Shown piece by piece: positions 1 to 10,885 of a DNA stretch of 64,000 nucleotides. Within the stretch, counting starts at the first letter, position 1. Each line of letters starts with the position of its first letter. The notes under the pieces are model-generated. The model did no database searches. It was given only the letters and a program-made list of their open reading frames with translations, and was not told the DNA's origin. Source of the DNA: Riptortus pedestris. Its lineage: Eukaryota > Arthropoda > Insecta > Hemiptera > Alydidae. The stretch covers positions 1,483,501 to 1,547,500 of the forward strand of contig CM032228.1 in the NCBI GenBank assembly GCA_019009955.1. Reading direction: 5' to 3'. The translations under genes and the position numbers were made by a program.

Positions 1-440
1 ATTATGAATCAGAATAATTTTTATCTCAATCAATCAAATTTAAATATTCCAAAAACGGGGTTACCAGAACATATTTGCATGTATGTCGTATAATAAAGGT
101 TACTTGAAAACAATATTTGGTATTTAAGGTTCAAATAATGTGGTTTATATCATAACCAAGTATTGTTAGTTTAACATGAGTAGAAGTAGCGGTTTGCGGA
201 AGGCTGAAAACTATAAAATCCAAATATCTCGGTTAATATTCATGTTACAGAAAATATGTATAGAACAATATTAATAGATCATTTAATTTTCAATAAAATT
301 GGTTCTAAACAATTTTTCGGCCCGACTTATATTAACGGAGATATTTCGAATTTTCAAAATTCCCCCCTAAACCCACTCTCTCACTGATCCGATTTCAGCC
401 TTTAACGAACTTGATCTTAAACAGTTTGGTTTTCGTCAGA
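1..440 (+). repeat. HLE dispersed element, internal part, cut by window start
   Basis: The sequence reads through the usual internal order of the HLE family: the 'atgaatcag' stretch, the 'aaaacggggt' G-rich spot, the 'gaaggctgaaaact' block, 'atctcggttaatatt', 'acggagatatttcgaatttt', the C-rich 'cccccctaaacccac' block and 'gatccgatttcagcc'. The left terminus lies outside the window, and the right end stops before the (TA)n tract. It has no coding capacity. The assignment rests on similarity to the fuller copies at 15797-16640 and 19881-20636. Confidence 0.8.
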
Positions 441-849
441 GCGAGTTACGTAGCTGGTTATAACATCAAAGCGATTGTAGCGGTGAATGGGCGGCGTTTC
501 TTCAGAGAGCTGTGCAACAAACACCATGCAACAGCCAACATGCAACCCTAGCTGCAATTCCTAGACTCCTAACTAATATTATTTAGCATTGCATCCTATG
601 ACTGCATCACAGTTGCCTTCTTCGTCAGAAATAATGATGGCTAAAGGCTATTGTTTGCCGTGCAAAAATTCTTTGGATAGACGCACGCACTAAAATATTT
701 TTTCTAAATATATTATACGACTGAATATTTTGTTCTCTCCTTATGAAAAATTCTAATCCAAAAATTTGAAGGTCTTAGGTGACACCGAAATTGCTCTGAC
801 ATGGTATTGAACAAGCATTTTCAAGAGGCCATATTTTCAGTTATTATTT
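441..849. other. No recognised feature
   Basis: AT-rich unique-looking sequence between two HLE fragments. I see no open frame with coding character, no tandem structure and no known motif. Confidence 0.5.
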
Positions 850-1290
850 TACAGCTATTGAGGTCGTACTCATAACGCGATTTCAGTGAAATTTCCTCAA
901 ATATCCATTGATGCTGCTCCCAGGAGATGACGAAAATAAGATCCGTTCAAAACCATATATATATATATATCTGTTACCGCTCTAGCGGTCGCAATTTCTG
1001 TTTGATCGTAACCAAAATCGATATTTAAACGTTTCATATAAAACTAAAATCGAGTTCGTTATTGGCTTATAGGGGAATTTCGAAACAGTATTCTATGATC
1101 TAATCTTATTGCAAATGTAATGTTCTATACATGTTCATATGTAAATGTTTTACTATCTTGATTCCTAGCAATAGGAATTTTAAGCTGTTATATTATGAAA
1201 CTCATTATATGAAGCCTAAATAGCAAATTGGTGTTAATTGAGGTTGTTCACGTTTTGAAGTAAATGCAAATATCGCATCTGGGGAAATGT
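850..1290 (-). repeat. HLE fragment, right part, minus orientation
   Basis: It begins with 'gctattgaggtcgtactcat' (the right-terminal block read on the minus strand) and passes 'gagatgacgaaaat'. A short (TA)n at about 955-971 is followed by 'accgctctagcggtcgcaat'. It then runs into the TTTAAACG and 'gaaatc' internal blocks and on to diverged 'cattatatgaagcctaaata'. The terminal palindrome is missing or decayed. Confidence 0.75.
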
Positions 1291-1379
1291 GCATAGTTCC
1301 TGACTTGTTTCTGTCCGAAAGTTTTTTGGACTAAAATAGAACTCGATTCTGTAACAATTTACAAAAAATGTGCAAACAT

Positions 1380-2008
1380 CACCCATAATAAAGCTCTCTT
1401 CAAAACCATATTTGGCATTTGAGCTTAGAATAATGTGGTTTTATATATATAACAGAGCAATCCTACCCTGACTTTCGTAGTAGGGGTTTACTGTAAAAAA
1501 AAAAAAAAAATAAAAAATACAAATACCTCTGTTGCTATAAAATATAGAGAATAAATGTATATAAAAATGTTTAGAGTCAGTTAAATGTTGAATAGGATGT
1601 GTCGATATACAAGTTTCGATCAGACTCACAACAAAGGAGATATTTTGAATTGTCTTTGCCGTCAATACTCTTCCAGCCATGGCAATGCCAGCAGTTAAAA
1701 AACGTAATCATTTATTTGAAATTAAATAACTTAAGTATCGGGTTTGGTATCAATCGAACAGACAGGCAACTGTATGTAATTTGGAAATTGCCCCTTCTAA
1801 CCCCCCCCCCTCCCTCTGGTCCCATTTCAGCCACTGACCAACTTGATATTTGTTTTTTCGTAAAAAGTTTAAATGTTATGTTATGTAACGATGAACCAAA
1901 AATTGCGTCCGCTATATATAATTTTAAAGAGACATTCTTTTCGTCACCAGAAGGATCGATGGACAATACAAGAAAGTTTTTAAAATCGGATCAAGAGAAT
2001 TCTGCTTA
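1380..2008 (+). repeat. HLE fragment, internal to right part, plus orientation
   Basis: Follows the plus-strand HLE order from 'gcatttgagcttagaataat' through 'aggggtttactg', a poly-A tract (about 1495-1513), 'gagaataaatgtatataa', a long C-run at 1801-1813, 'catttcagccactgacc' and 'gcgtccgct'. It ends in a decayed right end ('tcgtcaccagaaggatcgat'). The preceding copy is in the opposite orientation, so the two are separate or rearranged insertions. The 136-codon open frame here is fortuitous. Confidence 0.75.
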
Positions 2009-2182
2009 AAAAAACACTCAATTTGATGCACAATAAACATTTTTATTTTTAGACAAGTAATACGTAATATATTAATTGTGGAGTTGCATGTAAACATTTT
2101 TATAAATTAAGGGGTATGCAATCTTTTTGATAACGATAATCCATCAATAGAGACAATATTGATAAGATGGAGTGCACTTTAC

Positions 2183-2285
2183 CTAGAGAACGCCTTTCCT
2201 AATAGCGAATCGTTATCTTCATGCAGCGAGTCCAGGCTACTTTCATCGATACCAATATTTCGGCCCAAAGTTTTTTTTGTTGTTG
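2183..2285 (-). other. Possible exon or coding remnant of unknown gene
   Basis: On the minus strand one frame reads through an acidic, serine- and leucine-rich peptide including 'IGIDESSLDSLHEDND' and then 'KAFSR'. It meets TCTAG/GTAAAG at 2183/2182, a good match to a 5' splice site; read on without splicing, the frame ends at TAA. The segment extends upstream about 31 codons before a TGA, and I see no convincing 3' splice site there. The composition looks coding and is unlike the flanking repeats, but I do not recognise the protein. It could equally be the end of a transposon-encoded protein. Confidence 0.2.
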
Positions 2286-2318
2286 TATGTCAGTGTTATT
2301 GGCCTAAGTTGACTGAGT

Positions 2319-3774
2319 TTGTCAAGGCTTTTTGGCAGTTGAGGCTCCAACATCCTTGTTTGGCAGGGCTTTTTGGCAGTTGAGGCTCCAACATCCTTGT
2401 TTGGCAGGGCTTTTTGGCAGTTGAGGCTCCAACATCCTTGTTTGGCAAGGCTTTTTGGCAGTTGAGGCTCCAACATCCTTGTTTGGCAGGGCTTTTTGGC
2501 AGTTGAGGCTCCAACATCCTTGTTTGGCAGGGCTTTTTGGCAGTTGAGGCTTTGTTCGGCAGGGCTTTGGCAGTTGAGGCTCCAACATCCTTTTTTGGGA
2601 TGGATTTTTGGCAGTTGTGGCTCCAACATCCTTGTTTGGCAGGGCTTTTTGGCAGTTGAGGCTCCAACATCCTTGTTTGGCAGGGCTTTTTGGCAGTTGA
2701 GGCTCCAACATCCTTGTTTGGCAGGGCTTTTTGGCAGTTGAGGCTCCAACATCCTTGTTTGGCAGGGCTTTTTGGCAGTTGAGGCTCCAACATCCTTGTT
2801 CGGCAGGGCTTTTTGGCAGTTGAGGCTCCAACATCCTTGTTTGGCAGGGCTTTTTGGCAGTTGCGGCTCCAACATCCTTGTTGGGCAGGGCTTTTTGGCA
2901 GTTGAGGCTCCAACATCCTTGTTCGGCAGGGCTTTTTGGCAGTTGAGGCTCCAACATCCTTGTTAGGCAGGGCTTTTTGGCAGTTGAGGCTCCAACATCC
3001 TTGTTTGGCAGGGCTTTTTGGCAGTTGAGGCTCCAACATCCTTGTTTGGCAGGGCTTTTTGGCAGTTGAGGCTCCAACATCCTTGTTTGGCAGGGCTTTT
3101 TGGCAGTTGAGGCTCCAACATCCTTGTTTTGCAGGGCTTTTTGGCAGTTGAGGCTCCAACATCCTTGTTTGGCATTGAGGCTCCAACATCCTTGTTTGGG
3201 CAGGGCTTTTTGGCAGTTGAGGCTCCAACATCCTTGTTTGGCAGGGCTTTTTGGCAGTTGAGGCTCCAACATCCTTGTTTGGCAGGGCTTTTTGGCAGTT
3301 GAGGCTCCAACATCCTTGTTTGGCAGGGCTTTTTGGCAGTTGAGGCTCCAACATCCTTGTTTGGCAGGGCTTTTTGGCAGTTGAGGCTCCAACATCCTTG
3401 TTTGGCAGGGCTTTTTGGCAGTTGAGGCTCCAACATCCTTGTTTGGCAGGGCTTTTTGGCAGTTGAGGCTCCAACATCCTTGTTTGGCAGGGCTTTTTGG
3501 CAGTTGAGGCTCCAACATCCTTGTTTGGCAGGGCTTTTTGGCAGTTGAGGCTCCAACATCCTTGTTTGGCAGGGCTTTTTGGCAGTTGAGGCTCCAACAT
3601 CCTTGTTCGGCAGGGCTTTTTGGCAGTTGAGGCTCCAACATCCTTGTTTGGCAGGGCTTTTTGGCAGTTGAGGCTCCAACATCCTTGTTCGGCAGGGCTT
3701 TTTGGCAGTTGAGGCTCCAACATCCTTGTTTGGCAGGGCTTTTTGGCAGTTGAGGCTCCAACATCCTTGTTTGC
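2319..3774. repeat. Tandem array A: 41-bp monomer, about 35 copies
   Basis: The monomer contains 'ggcagttgaggctccaac' and 'atccttgtttggcaggg'. Most copies are identical or differ by one base (tttgg/ttcgg/ttagg). A truncated, divergent patch lies at about 2545-2620, and short copies lie at about 3170-3195. Because 41 is not a multiple of three and the minus strand has no stop in any phase, all three minus frames stay open for hundreds of codons. I treat those frames as an artefact of the period. Confidence 0.97.
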
Positions 3775-3936
3775 CCGGTGTCCACTGGTTATACTACTTG
3801 TTCAGCTTAATTATCAACTGCCCCAAGTCAGTGAACCAGATGCGATAAGCTGCCTTTATAGGAATAGAGGATCGGATGATCCTTCGCCTCAACAACAGTC
3901 CAATATTAAATGCCCTTTACGTCATTGGGGTCGTTT

Positions 3937-4067
3937 TTAGCATATTTCCCTTACTGCAAATGAGATACTCAGCTTGTACTCATGACTTGCTTTTCGATCA
4001 AATATCCATCGACTCTGCCTAGTAGATGATGAACATGACGTTCATTAACAATTATATGTACATATAT

Positions 4068-4113
<46 letters not shown>

Positions 4114-4330
4114 CACACTCTAGTCGTCGCAAATTATTATTCATTACCCAACTTAATATTTAAATGTCCAAAGTACAATTTAATATTCTCGTTATCTGCG
4201 GAAGAGGGGGTCATCTGCGTTAATGTACGTCGAATTCAAAACTTTTGTTGTAATAATCTTATGTCAAATTTAATATTATACTATACACGTTTTCTCTATG
4301 TCGAGTATTAACAGAGTTAGTTTTTTTTTT
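3937..4330 (-). repeat. HLE fragment with (TA)n tract, minus orientation
   Basis: Starts at 'tttttagcatatttccctta' (the terminal palindrome, decayed to 'ttactgcaaatgag' on its second half) and continues 'cttgtactcatgac' and 'tccatcgactctgcc'. A (TA)n of about 40 bp at 4073-4112 is followed by a damaged 'cactctagtcgtcgcaa'. It then loses similarity and ends near a poly-T run (4321-4336). It lies 163 bp downstream of the 41-bp array. Confidence 0.75.
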
Positions 4331-4478
4331 TTTTTATTTTTCAGTCCTCATTTATTGCCAGCAGGTTTAACAGCATTAGAGGCAAGACACAGTATTTGAA
4401 TTAATATTAATGATATAGAAAATATTTTTAAAGGATGTAACAGCTCAAATTATCTGTCAAATGACAAAACAAAATGTC

Positions 4479-4733
4479 TGCACGCAGCGGCTACGTAAAC
4501 TAAGCAGATTTCCCTTAGATTCCTATAGAGAAATCCGCATAATAGTAACAGTAGTAGTAACGAGTCTCTAAACCAATTCCACGAGAGCCGAACAGTTACG
4601 GAAACGGCCGAACTAACTTAGGGCGGAACCTGACGACTAGAGCCGGCACTTGATCTATCTTTTTACATAAAACGATTAAATATCGATTTTGGTACCGAAC
4701 AAACAAAAATTGCAACCGCTAGAGTGTTAACAG

Positions 4734-4800
<67 letters not shown>
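4479..4800 (+). repeat. HLE short-form copy with left terminus and (TA)n
   Basis: The left end reads 'gcggctacgtaaactaagca' then 'gatttccctta'. It is followed by the short-form internal block 'cacgagagccgaacagttac' and 'ggaaacggccgaactaac', then by 'taaatatcgattttggtacc', 'aaccgctagagtgttaacag' and a (TA)n of about 60 bp (4740-4800). The right end past the TA tract is absent because Fam2 sequence begins there. Confidence 0.8.
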
Positions 4801-4804
<4 letters not shown>

Positions 4805-5235
4805 TCTTTATATATATAATTCTAGCGTACGCGTGTATGTCACTGAGCGCTTCCTAGACGGATGGACCGATTTGATTGAATTTTTAAATACGCGTTCGAG
4901 TGACGCCCCGGATGGTTTAGCCCCGCAGATCGGCCCGGAAGATGGAGCAGGAGTGGGGGTCGTGAGGGAGGCCTGAAATTAAAAATAGCCGTATTTCGTT
5001 TTCTATTGGTTTTTCCGCAAATATGCACAGGATTAGAGTTGTTTATGTTGTTATTTGGAGTAAGTTTTGCCATATTCACTTTTGTCGTATAATAAAGTAT
5101 AAACGAGATATACACTAATAAAGTAAAGTGGGCCCAACAATTTTATTGGGCACCAACGATTGAACCGAACTGAACAAAACTCGATATGTGAATTAGCGTT
5201 AGTTCTTCCATGGCTTTAAGCTATACTAATTTGTT
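4801..5235 (+). repeat. Fam2 dispersed repeat, plus orientation
   Basis: Begins 'atataattctagcgtacgcg', then 'ggatggaccgatttgattga' and 'gatcggcccggaagatggag'. It continues with 'gagggaggcctgaaatta', 'cgttttctattggttttt' and 'agtataaacgagatatac'. The same order occurs at 54073-54211 plus 56640-56850, at 29855-30610 and at 50757-51506. It has no coding capacity. Confidence 0.7.
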
Positions 5236-5580
5236 TAGGATCGAACGGGAGTGGGGGTTTACTGAAGGCCGTAAATTAAAAAACGCCGATATCTCGGTTA
5301 ATATTAAAGAGAGTGAAAATAGATACGTGACAACGTTTATAGATCTTTTAATTTCCAAAAAGATTGGATCCATACAAAATTTCGACCCGACTCAAACTAA
5401 CGGAGATATTTTGAATTTTCGAAAATCCTCCCCTCTAAATCCCCCCTCCCAATGATCCGATTCCAGCCGTTGAGGAACATGATCCGTCTTTTAACGTGAA
5501 ACGTTTAAATACGGAGTTTGGTAACGATCAAGATAAAACTGCGACCGCTAGAGTGTTAACAAGCTGATACACCTCAATCT
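5236..5580 (+). repeat. HLE internal fragment joined to Fam2
   Basis: From 'gagtgggggtttactgaagg' the sequence follows HLE: 'gatatctcggttaatatt', 'aacggagatattttgaattt', 'tcccaatgatccgattccag', 'aatacggagtttggtaacga' and 'actgcgaccgctagagtgtt'. It then runs into 'aagctgatac', a junction seen again at 54060-54075. That repeated junction suggests an HLE/Fam2 composite that has itself been copied. Confidence 0.7.
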
Positions 5581-5584
5581 TTAT

Positions 5585-6830
5585 ATATATACTAGCTAAG
5601 GTACCCGGCTTCGCCCGGGAATTCATTTGAGGCTGATGGATACTTTTGGCAAGGCTTTACTTTCCATGATATTTTGACATTTCCCCGTCATAGTGTTTAG
5701 GGTTATACCCGTTGTTGCTGTGGATTTGTTAATAATAAAATTAATTTTTTATATAAGACGTCACTGTCCCTCCATATTGGCATATTTCCCGTCTCCTGTG
5801 TGTTATGGATATATTTCAATTATTAAGGACAAAATATTAACATAGATTTGAATTAATTTTTCCAAGTGAGGTACCAGGTAGTTGATATAGGAAAGAATTG
5901 TTCAGCATATCAATATTTCTACGATAATTACTTGCTTCATACATTGTTCCCGAAAATATATATATATAACAGAAGTTACTCTAAATAACAAAGTAAACAA
6001 CTTTTGTTATGTTCATACTTGCCGAAAAAACAGTAGGAAAAGAAATATTGTTATTTTTAATTCCCAAGGGAGAGTGGCCTCCCTTATAACCGCCACTCCC
6101 GTTTGGAACTAACAATTTTAATATAGCTTATAATCATGGAAGAATTAATTCTAATTTACATACAGAGTTTTGTTAAGTTCGGTTTAATCGTTAAAATTGT
6201 TGGCTTCCGCTTTAGTTTTTAATGTATATCTCTTTAATACTTTGTTATACAGCAAAAGTGAATATTACAAAAGATAAATTTAATAACAAAATAAACAATT
6301 TTTGTCATATACAAAATTGCAGAAAACCCAGTAGAAAACGAAATAGTGCTATTTTTAAATTCAGGCCTCCCTTACAACCCCCACTCCAGCCCGTCCCTAG
6401 AAATGTTGGTACGACTTATTATAATGAAGGCGTTAGTGCTAATACACCTACCGAGTTTTGTTAATTTCGGTTCAATCGTTAGTGCCCAACAAAATTGTTG
6501 TCTCCCGCTTTAGTATTTATCGTATATCTCGTTTATAATACGTTATATGAAAAAAGTGTATATAACAAAAGTTACTCTAAATGACAAAATAAACTACTTT
6601 TCTTATATACTTGTCGAAAAAACAGTAGGAAAAGAAATATCGTTATTTTTAATTCCCATGGGAGGGGGGGGGGGGCTCCCTTATAACCGTCACTCCTGTA
6701 CGTCTCAAAGAATATCAACATAGCCTAAAGTCTAAGTTGGGTTAGTAGTAATACACATACCAAGTTTCATAAAATTCGGTTCAGCCGTTTATGCGTGAAA
6801 AGGTAACAAACAAACAAACAGACACGAAAG
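5585..6830 (-). repeat. Fam2 copy with about 290-bp internal repeats
   Basis: Starts at 'tactagctaaggtacccggc' (one end of Fam2). It contains two to three imperfect direct repeats of a roughly 290-bp block carrying 'ggtttaatcgttaaaattg', 'ttaataacaaaataaacaa' and 'aaaccc...agtagaaaacgaaat'. It closes with 'aaattcggttcagccgttta', 'aaggtaac' and an (AAAC)n tail at about 6805-6825. The closing block is the reverse complement of the start of the 4801 copy, so this copy is inverted. Confidence 0.65.
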
Positions 6831-6879
6831 AAACAAAATGCAGTTATGGTGTCTATGACACATGAAACGAAAAGTTATC

Positions 6880-7040
6880 GTGAAATTTCGCGAAAAAAAT
6901 CAATGTACAGACAGAGGTTACAATTTTATATATATATAGATATATTATTAAGTGTGTTTGCGGCTATTGTCGGTAGTTTCCTGATTAGTTCAGCCGTTTC
7001 CGTAACTGTTCGGCACTCGTGTAACCTAACCTTGTCTTCT
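6880..7040 (-). repeat. HLE short-form fragment
   Basis: Contains a short (TA)n with 'gatata', then 'ttagttcagccgtttccgta' and 'actgttcggcactcgtg', the reverse complement of the short-form block at 4590-4620. It is cut off at 'cctaacc'. Confidence 0.55.
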
Positions 7041-7079
7041 AACCTTTTACTTTGTGAGATATATGTAAATACGGTATGT

Positions 7080-7486
7080 TGGTTGCCTCCCTCCCCCCTT
7101 CTTTATTTCTTGCACTACTAAAAGTTTAGTCATTAAAATATAAATTACTCTGATTCATTATAAGTTGCAGTATTAGATATAGCAAATAGTTTGCAAAAAA
7201 GTTAATCTGTTATATTCAGATGTATATCAGTATTGTTGTATTGTTTTCCTTTCCGGTGAAGAATATGCCCATCTATCTGTTCAGCTCTGAGTGGTTGGCA
7301 GACCTATTTGTCTACAATTCATAAGCCGTTTCCGTTGGGAGCTTATTAAAATTAACTTAACGATTTCTCATTAACGTTTGTATTTACTCACGGTGTTGTT
7401 AAATGTTACCAGTATGCAGATTTCTCTATTACAAAACTTCACGTGGGAAATCTGCTTAGTTTACGCAGCCCCTGCCTAACAGACGT
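7080..7486 (-). repeat. HLE long-form left half, minus orientation
   Basis: Reads from the C-rich spot and 'actctgattcattataagtt' through 'ttgttttcctttccggtgaa'. It ends at the intact left terminus on the minus strand, 'cacgtgggaaatctgctta', 'gtttacgcagcccctgcc', 'taacagacg'. Confidence 0.8.
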
Positions 7487-7959
7487 TTTTAGATTAGGAA
7501 TAGAACTGGTCGTTTGCTATTTATCCAGAAGTTTAATGTTACAAAGAAATAAATAGTTTGTTGTTACTCATAGGAATAGATATTGTTTTATCTGGTGAGC
7601 TCCTAAAATGGTCGGTCTTTATTCTTGGAATGACTCAAATTGATAAGGGCTTGTTAGTTTGATAAGAGAATAGTGGCGGCTTTCTGTGAATCCGATGACA
7701 TCACTGGCTCCAGTTCTATCTAGCACAGCTACTAACCACTCATATTCATCTACCCACTCACTATTATATTGGCATAATTACATTTTTACACTTACTTATA
7801 AGTAGTTAGACAAAATAATTGTAATCAGGAAAAAAAACATGTTTTTTTCGCTTCACTCTATTTTCTAATCATTTAGGTAGTCATCATATATATTAATTTA
7901 ATAACTATAGAATTGCATGAACGAATTGTGTAATGTGTTTCACGAATTTAAATGGTGCT
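7487..7959. other. No recognised feature
   Basis: AT-rich sequence between an HLE terminus and a tandem array. No coding-like frame, repeat or motif was recognised. Confidence 0.5.
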
Positions 7960-8345
7960 AAGGTACTGAATCACATGTGTTAGCAGATCCTCTTCCCTCA
8001 TTCATTGACAAATACATGTGTTACTAGCTAAGGTACTGAATCACATGTGTTAGCAGATCCTCTTCCCTCATTCATTGACAAATACATATGTTACTAGCTA
8101 AGGTACTGAATCACATGTGTTAGCAGATCCTCTTCCCTCATTCATTGACAAATACATATGTTACTAGCTAAGGTACTGAATCACATGTGTTAGCAGATCC
8201 TCTTCCCTCATTCATTGACAAATACATATGTTACTAGCTAAGGTACTGAATCACATGTGTTAGCAGATCCTCTTCCCTCATTCATTGACAAATACATATG
8301 TTACTAGCTAAGGTACTGAATCACATGTGTTGGCAGATCCTCTTC
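7960..8345. repeat. Tandem array C: 70-bp monomer, 5.5 copies
   Basis: Monomers start at 7960, 8030, 8100, 8170, 8240 and 8310. They are nearly identical: the first has 'catgtgtt' where later ones have 'catatgtt', and the last has 'ttggcagatcc'. Each unit contains 'ttactagctaaggtac', the Fam2 end, and 'gttagcagatcctcttccct', which resembles the HLE right-terminal AGCAGATTTCCC. High identity means recent expansion. Confidence 0.97.
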
Positions 8346-8369
8346 AGGAACTGTATATCCATCTACCTA

Positions 8370-8830
<461 letters not shown>

Positions 8831-9153
8831 AATACTAAGCCGAATAGCGTGGCGAATTTGTTCATAAGATATCCTGCTTTGAACTCGTTGATGATCTTAG
8901 TGACTTTGGGCAGAGAGCTGTGTTTGCATTTCATTAGTTCTCACAATGGAACAGAGCTAATTGTTCTAAAAAGACAATCCATGGGAAGTCTTACAGTTAC
9001 TTCGCTTCACTTTAATTTCTCCAGGAAATTCACAACAATTACATTCTTTCGTTGCGCAAACTGAAGGTGAAAGGCGAAGTGCATAATACTAATCTGCCTT
9101 AGGTGGCTAGTGATAGGACACTAAACTGTATTTAGCTCTGAGGTTCCAGATGG
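8831..9153. other. No recognised feature
   Basis: A 71-codon open frame at 8849-9064 has no recognisable domain. I see no repeat or signal. Confidence 0.45.
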
Positions 9154-9835
9154 AGTTGGGTCCGTCGCCTTCTCAGCATAGGGATACAGCTAAGTAGCTA
9201 CTTGAAGAAAGAACCGGTCATTCTATCTCGGACTTGGGTCCGTCGCCTTCTCAGCATAGGGATACAGCTAAGTAGCTACTTGAAGAAAGAACCGCTCATT
9301 CTATCTCGGACTTGGGTCCGTCGCCTTCTCAGCATAGGGATACAGCTAAGTAGCTACTTGAAGGAAGAACCGGTCATTCTATCTCGGACTTGGGTCCGTC
9401 GCCTTCTCAGCATAGGGATACAGCTAAGTAGCTACTTGAAGGAAGAACCGGTCATTCTATCTCGGACTTGGGTCCGTCGCCTTCTCAGCATAGGGATACA
9501 GCTAAGTAGCTACTTGAAGGAAGAACCGGTCATTCTATCTCGGACTTGGGTCCGACGCCTTCTCAGCATAGGGATACAGCTAAGTAGCTACTTGAAGGAA
9601 GAACTTGGGTCCATCGCCTTCTCAGCATAGGGATACAGCTAAGTAGCTACTTGAAGGAAGAACCGGTCATTCTATCTCGGACTTGGGTCCGACGCCTTCT
9701 CAGCATAGGGATACAGCTAAGTAGCTACTTGAAGGAAGAACCGGTCACTCTATCTCGGACTTGGGTCCGTCGCCTTCTCAGCATAGGGATACAGCTAAGA
9801 GGCTCCTTGAAGGAAGAACCGCTCATTCTATCTCC
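9154..9835. repeat. Tandem array D: 78-bp monomer, about 9 copies
   Basis: Units start at 9154, 9232, 9310, 9388, 9466, 9544, 9603, 9681 and 9759. The monomer includes 'cttgggtccgtcgccttctc' and 'gggatacagctaagtagcta'. The unit at 9544 lacks 19 bp. Since 78 is 26 codons, one plus frame repeats a 26-residue peptide containing 'RTWVRRLLSIGIQL' until the 19-bp deletion breaks phase. There is no promoter, splice or family evidence that it is coding. Confidence 0.97.
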
Positions 9836-10247
9836 ACGAAATACACCCTTCAATTTTGAAAAAGTTCAAATAATTGATAAAGAAAGAAATAATACTAAAC
9901 GGAAAATAAAAGCGAACAATCATACAATTAAAAATAGAAAAAGGGCAGTAAACAAAGAAAAAAAAAACAGAAATCAAATACCTCAATCATATATTCTATA
10001 AGATTTTACCTTAAATTAATGGATTTTAACTTCTTACGCGAAATAATGGAGTTGAAGCTGACTTAACCTACCTCGGGAACCTCTCAGTATCAACTACCTC
10101 CTCCGTGACGACACTCGCAACCAATGTCAAAGGGAAACGGCCACTTCAGAAATGTAAGTAGCAATTTGTAATTAGATTTAATAAATATATCTTAGATGTA
10201 GGCACATACTAATACAATATATACCAAAAGAATTATTAAGGGATGCG
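9836..10247. other. No recognised feature (A-rich start)
   Basis: 9850-9990 is strongly A-rich on the plus strand. The remainder is AT-rich with no coding or repeat signal. Confidence 0.45.
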
Positions 10248-10551
10248 TTATTCAAATTTGATGGCAAGGCCCTAGAATAAAAAACATTTTTTTCGGTGCA
10301 AACTTTATTGAACCTGCCCTACATGTTTCGTGGTTTATTTGCCACTACTTCAGTGGTTGTCATTTTAAAGAATATAAATATAAAAAATTATTAATAACAT
10401 TAAATTAATAATTTTTTATATTTATATTCTTTAAAATGACAACCACTGAAGTAGTGGCAAATAAACCACGAAACATGTAGGGCAGGTTCAATAAGGTTTG
10501 CACCGAAAAAAATGTTTTTTATTCTAGAGCCATGCCATCAAATTTGAATAA
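10248..10551. repeat. Near-perfect inverted repeat with Penelope-like hammerhead-type motif
   Basis: The arms at 10248-10395 and 10404-10551 (about 148 bp each) are reverse complements with only about three mismatches, around an 8-bp spacer (aacattaa). The plus-strand right arm carries 'ctgaagtagtggcaaataaa' followed by 'ccacgaaac' (10446-10474). It contains GTGG..CCAC able to pair, between CTGAAG and GAAAC, like the hammerhead-ribozyme-like core reported in Penelope-like retroelements. The A expected after CTGAAG is a T, so activity is doubtful. The mirror copy is at 10325-10353 on the minus strand. This could be two inverted retroelement ends or a foldback element. Confidence 0.85.
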
Positions 10552-10602
10552 TATATAAATAATATTGGGTCCAGAATAAGGAGATGAATAAATAATTAAA
10601 GT

Positions 10603-10885
10603 CGTTGAGGCAGGGGCTGCGTAAACTAAGCATATTTCCCTTCTGATGTTATAAGACGCTAGTCATCTCAACTCGGCACAAATTGTCTATTTCTATGTAA
10701 AAGCCGATGAGTAGGGAGCCAATCAACTCTGACAACAACAAACTATCAAGAACTCCTTTCATATTGGAGTCACGAAACCAATCTATAGAATAACAATTTT
10801 GGAGCAAAAATAGATTAACAAGATTGATTCTATAACATTTTACGATCCGACTCATAATAACAGGGATATTATGATTTTTGGAATG
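10603..10885 (+). repeat. HLE fragments with left terminus, leading into array F
   Basis: The left terminus is 'tgaggcaggggctgcgtaaa' then 'ctaagcatatttccctt'. After about 190 bp of altered sequence, the HLE internal block resumes with 'aacaagattgattctataac', 'acgatccgactcataataac' and 'agggatattatgatttttgg', which is continuous with the first monomer of the next array. Confidence 0.7.

Noticed and set aside
2243..3785. Minus-strand frames of up to 487 codons with a Cys/Lys/Pro-rich repeat peptide
   Set aside because: The 41-bp period cycles through all three phases and none contains a stop, so every frame is open. There is no start context, splice site or family match.
9202..10001. A repeat protein gene with a 26-residue unit
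   Set aside because: The frame is confined to the array, and a 19-bp deletion breaks it.
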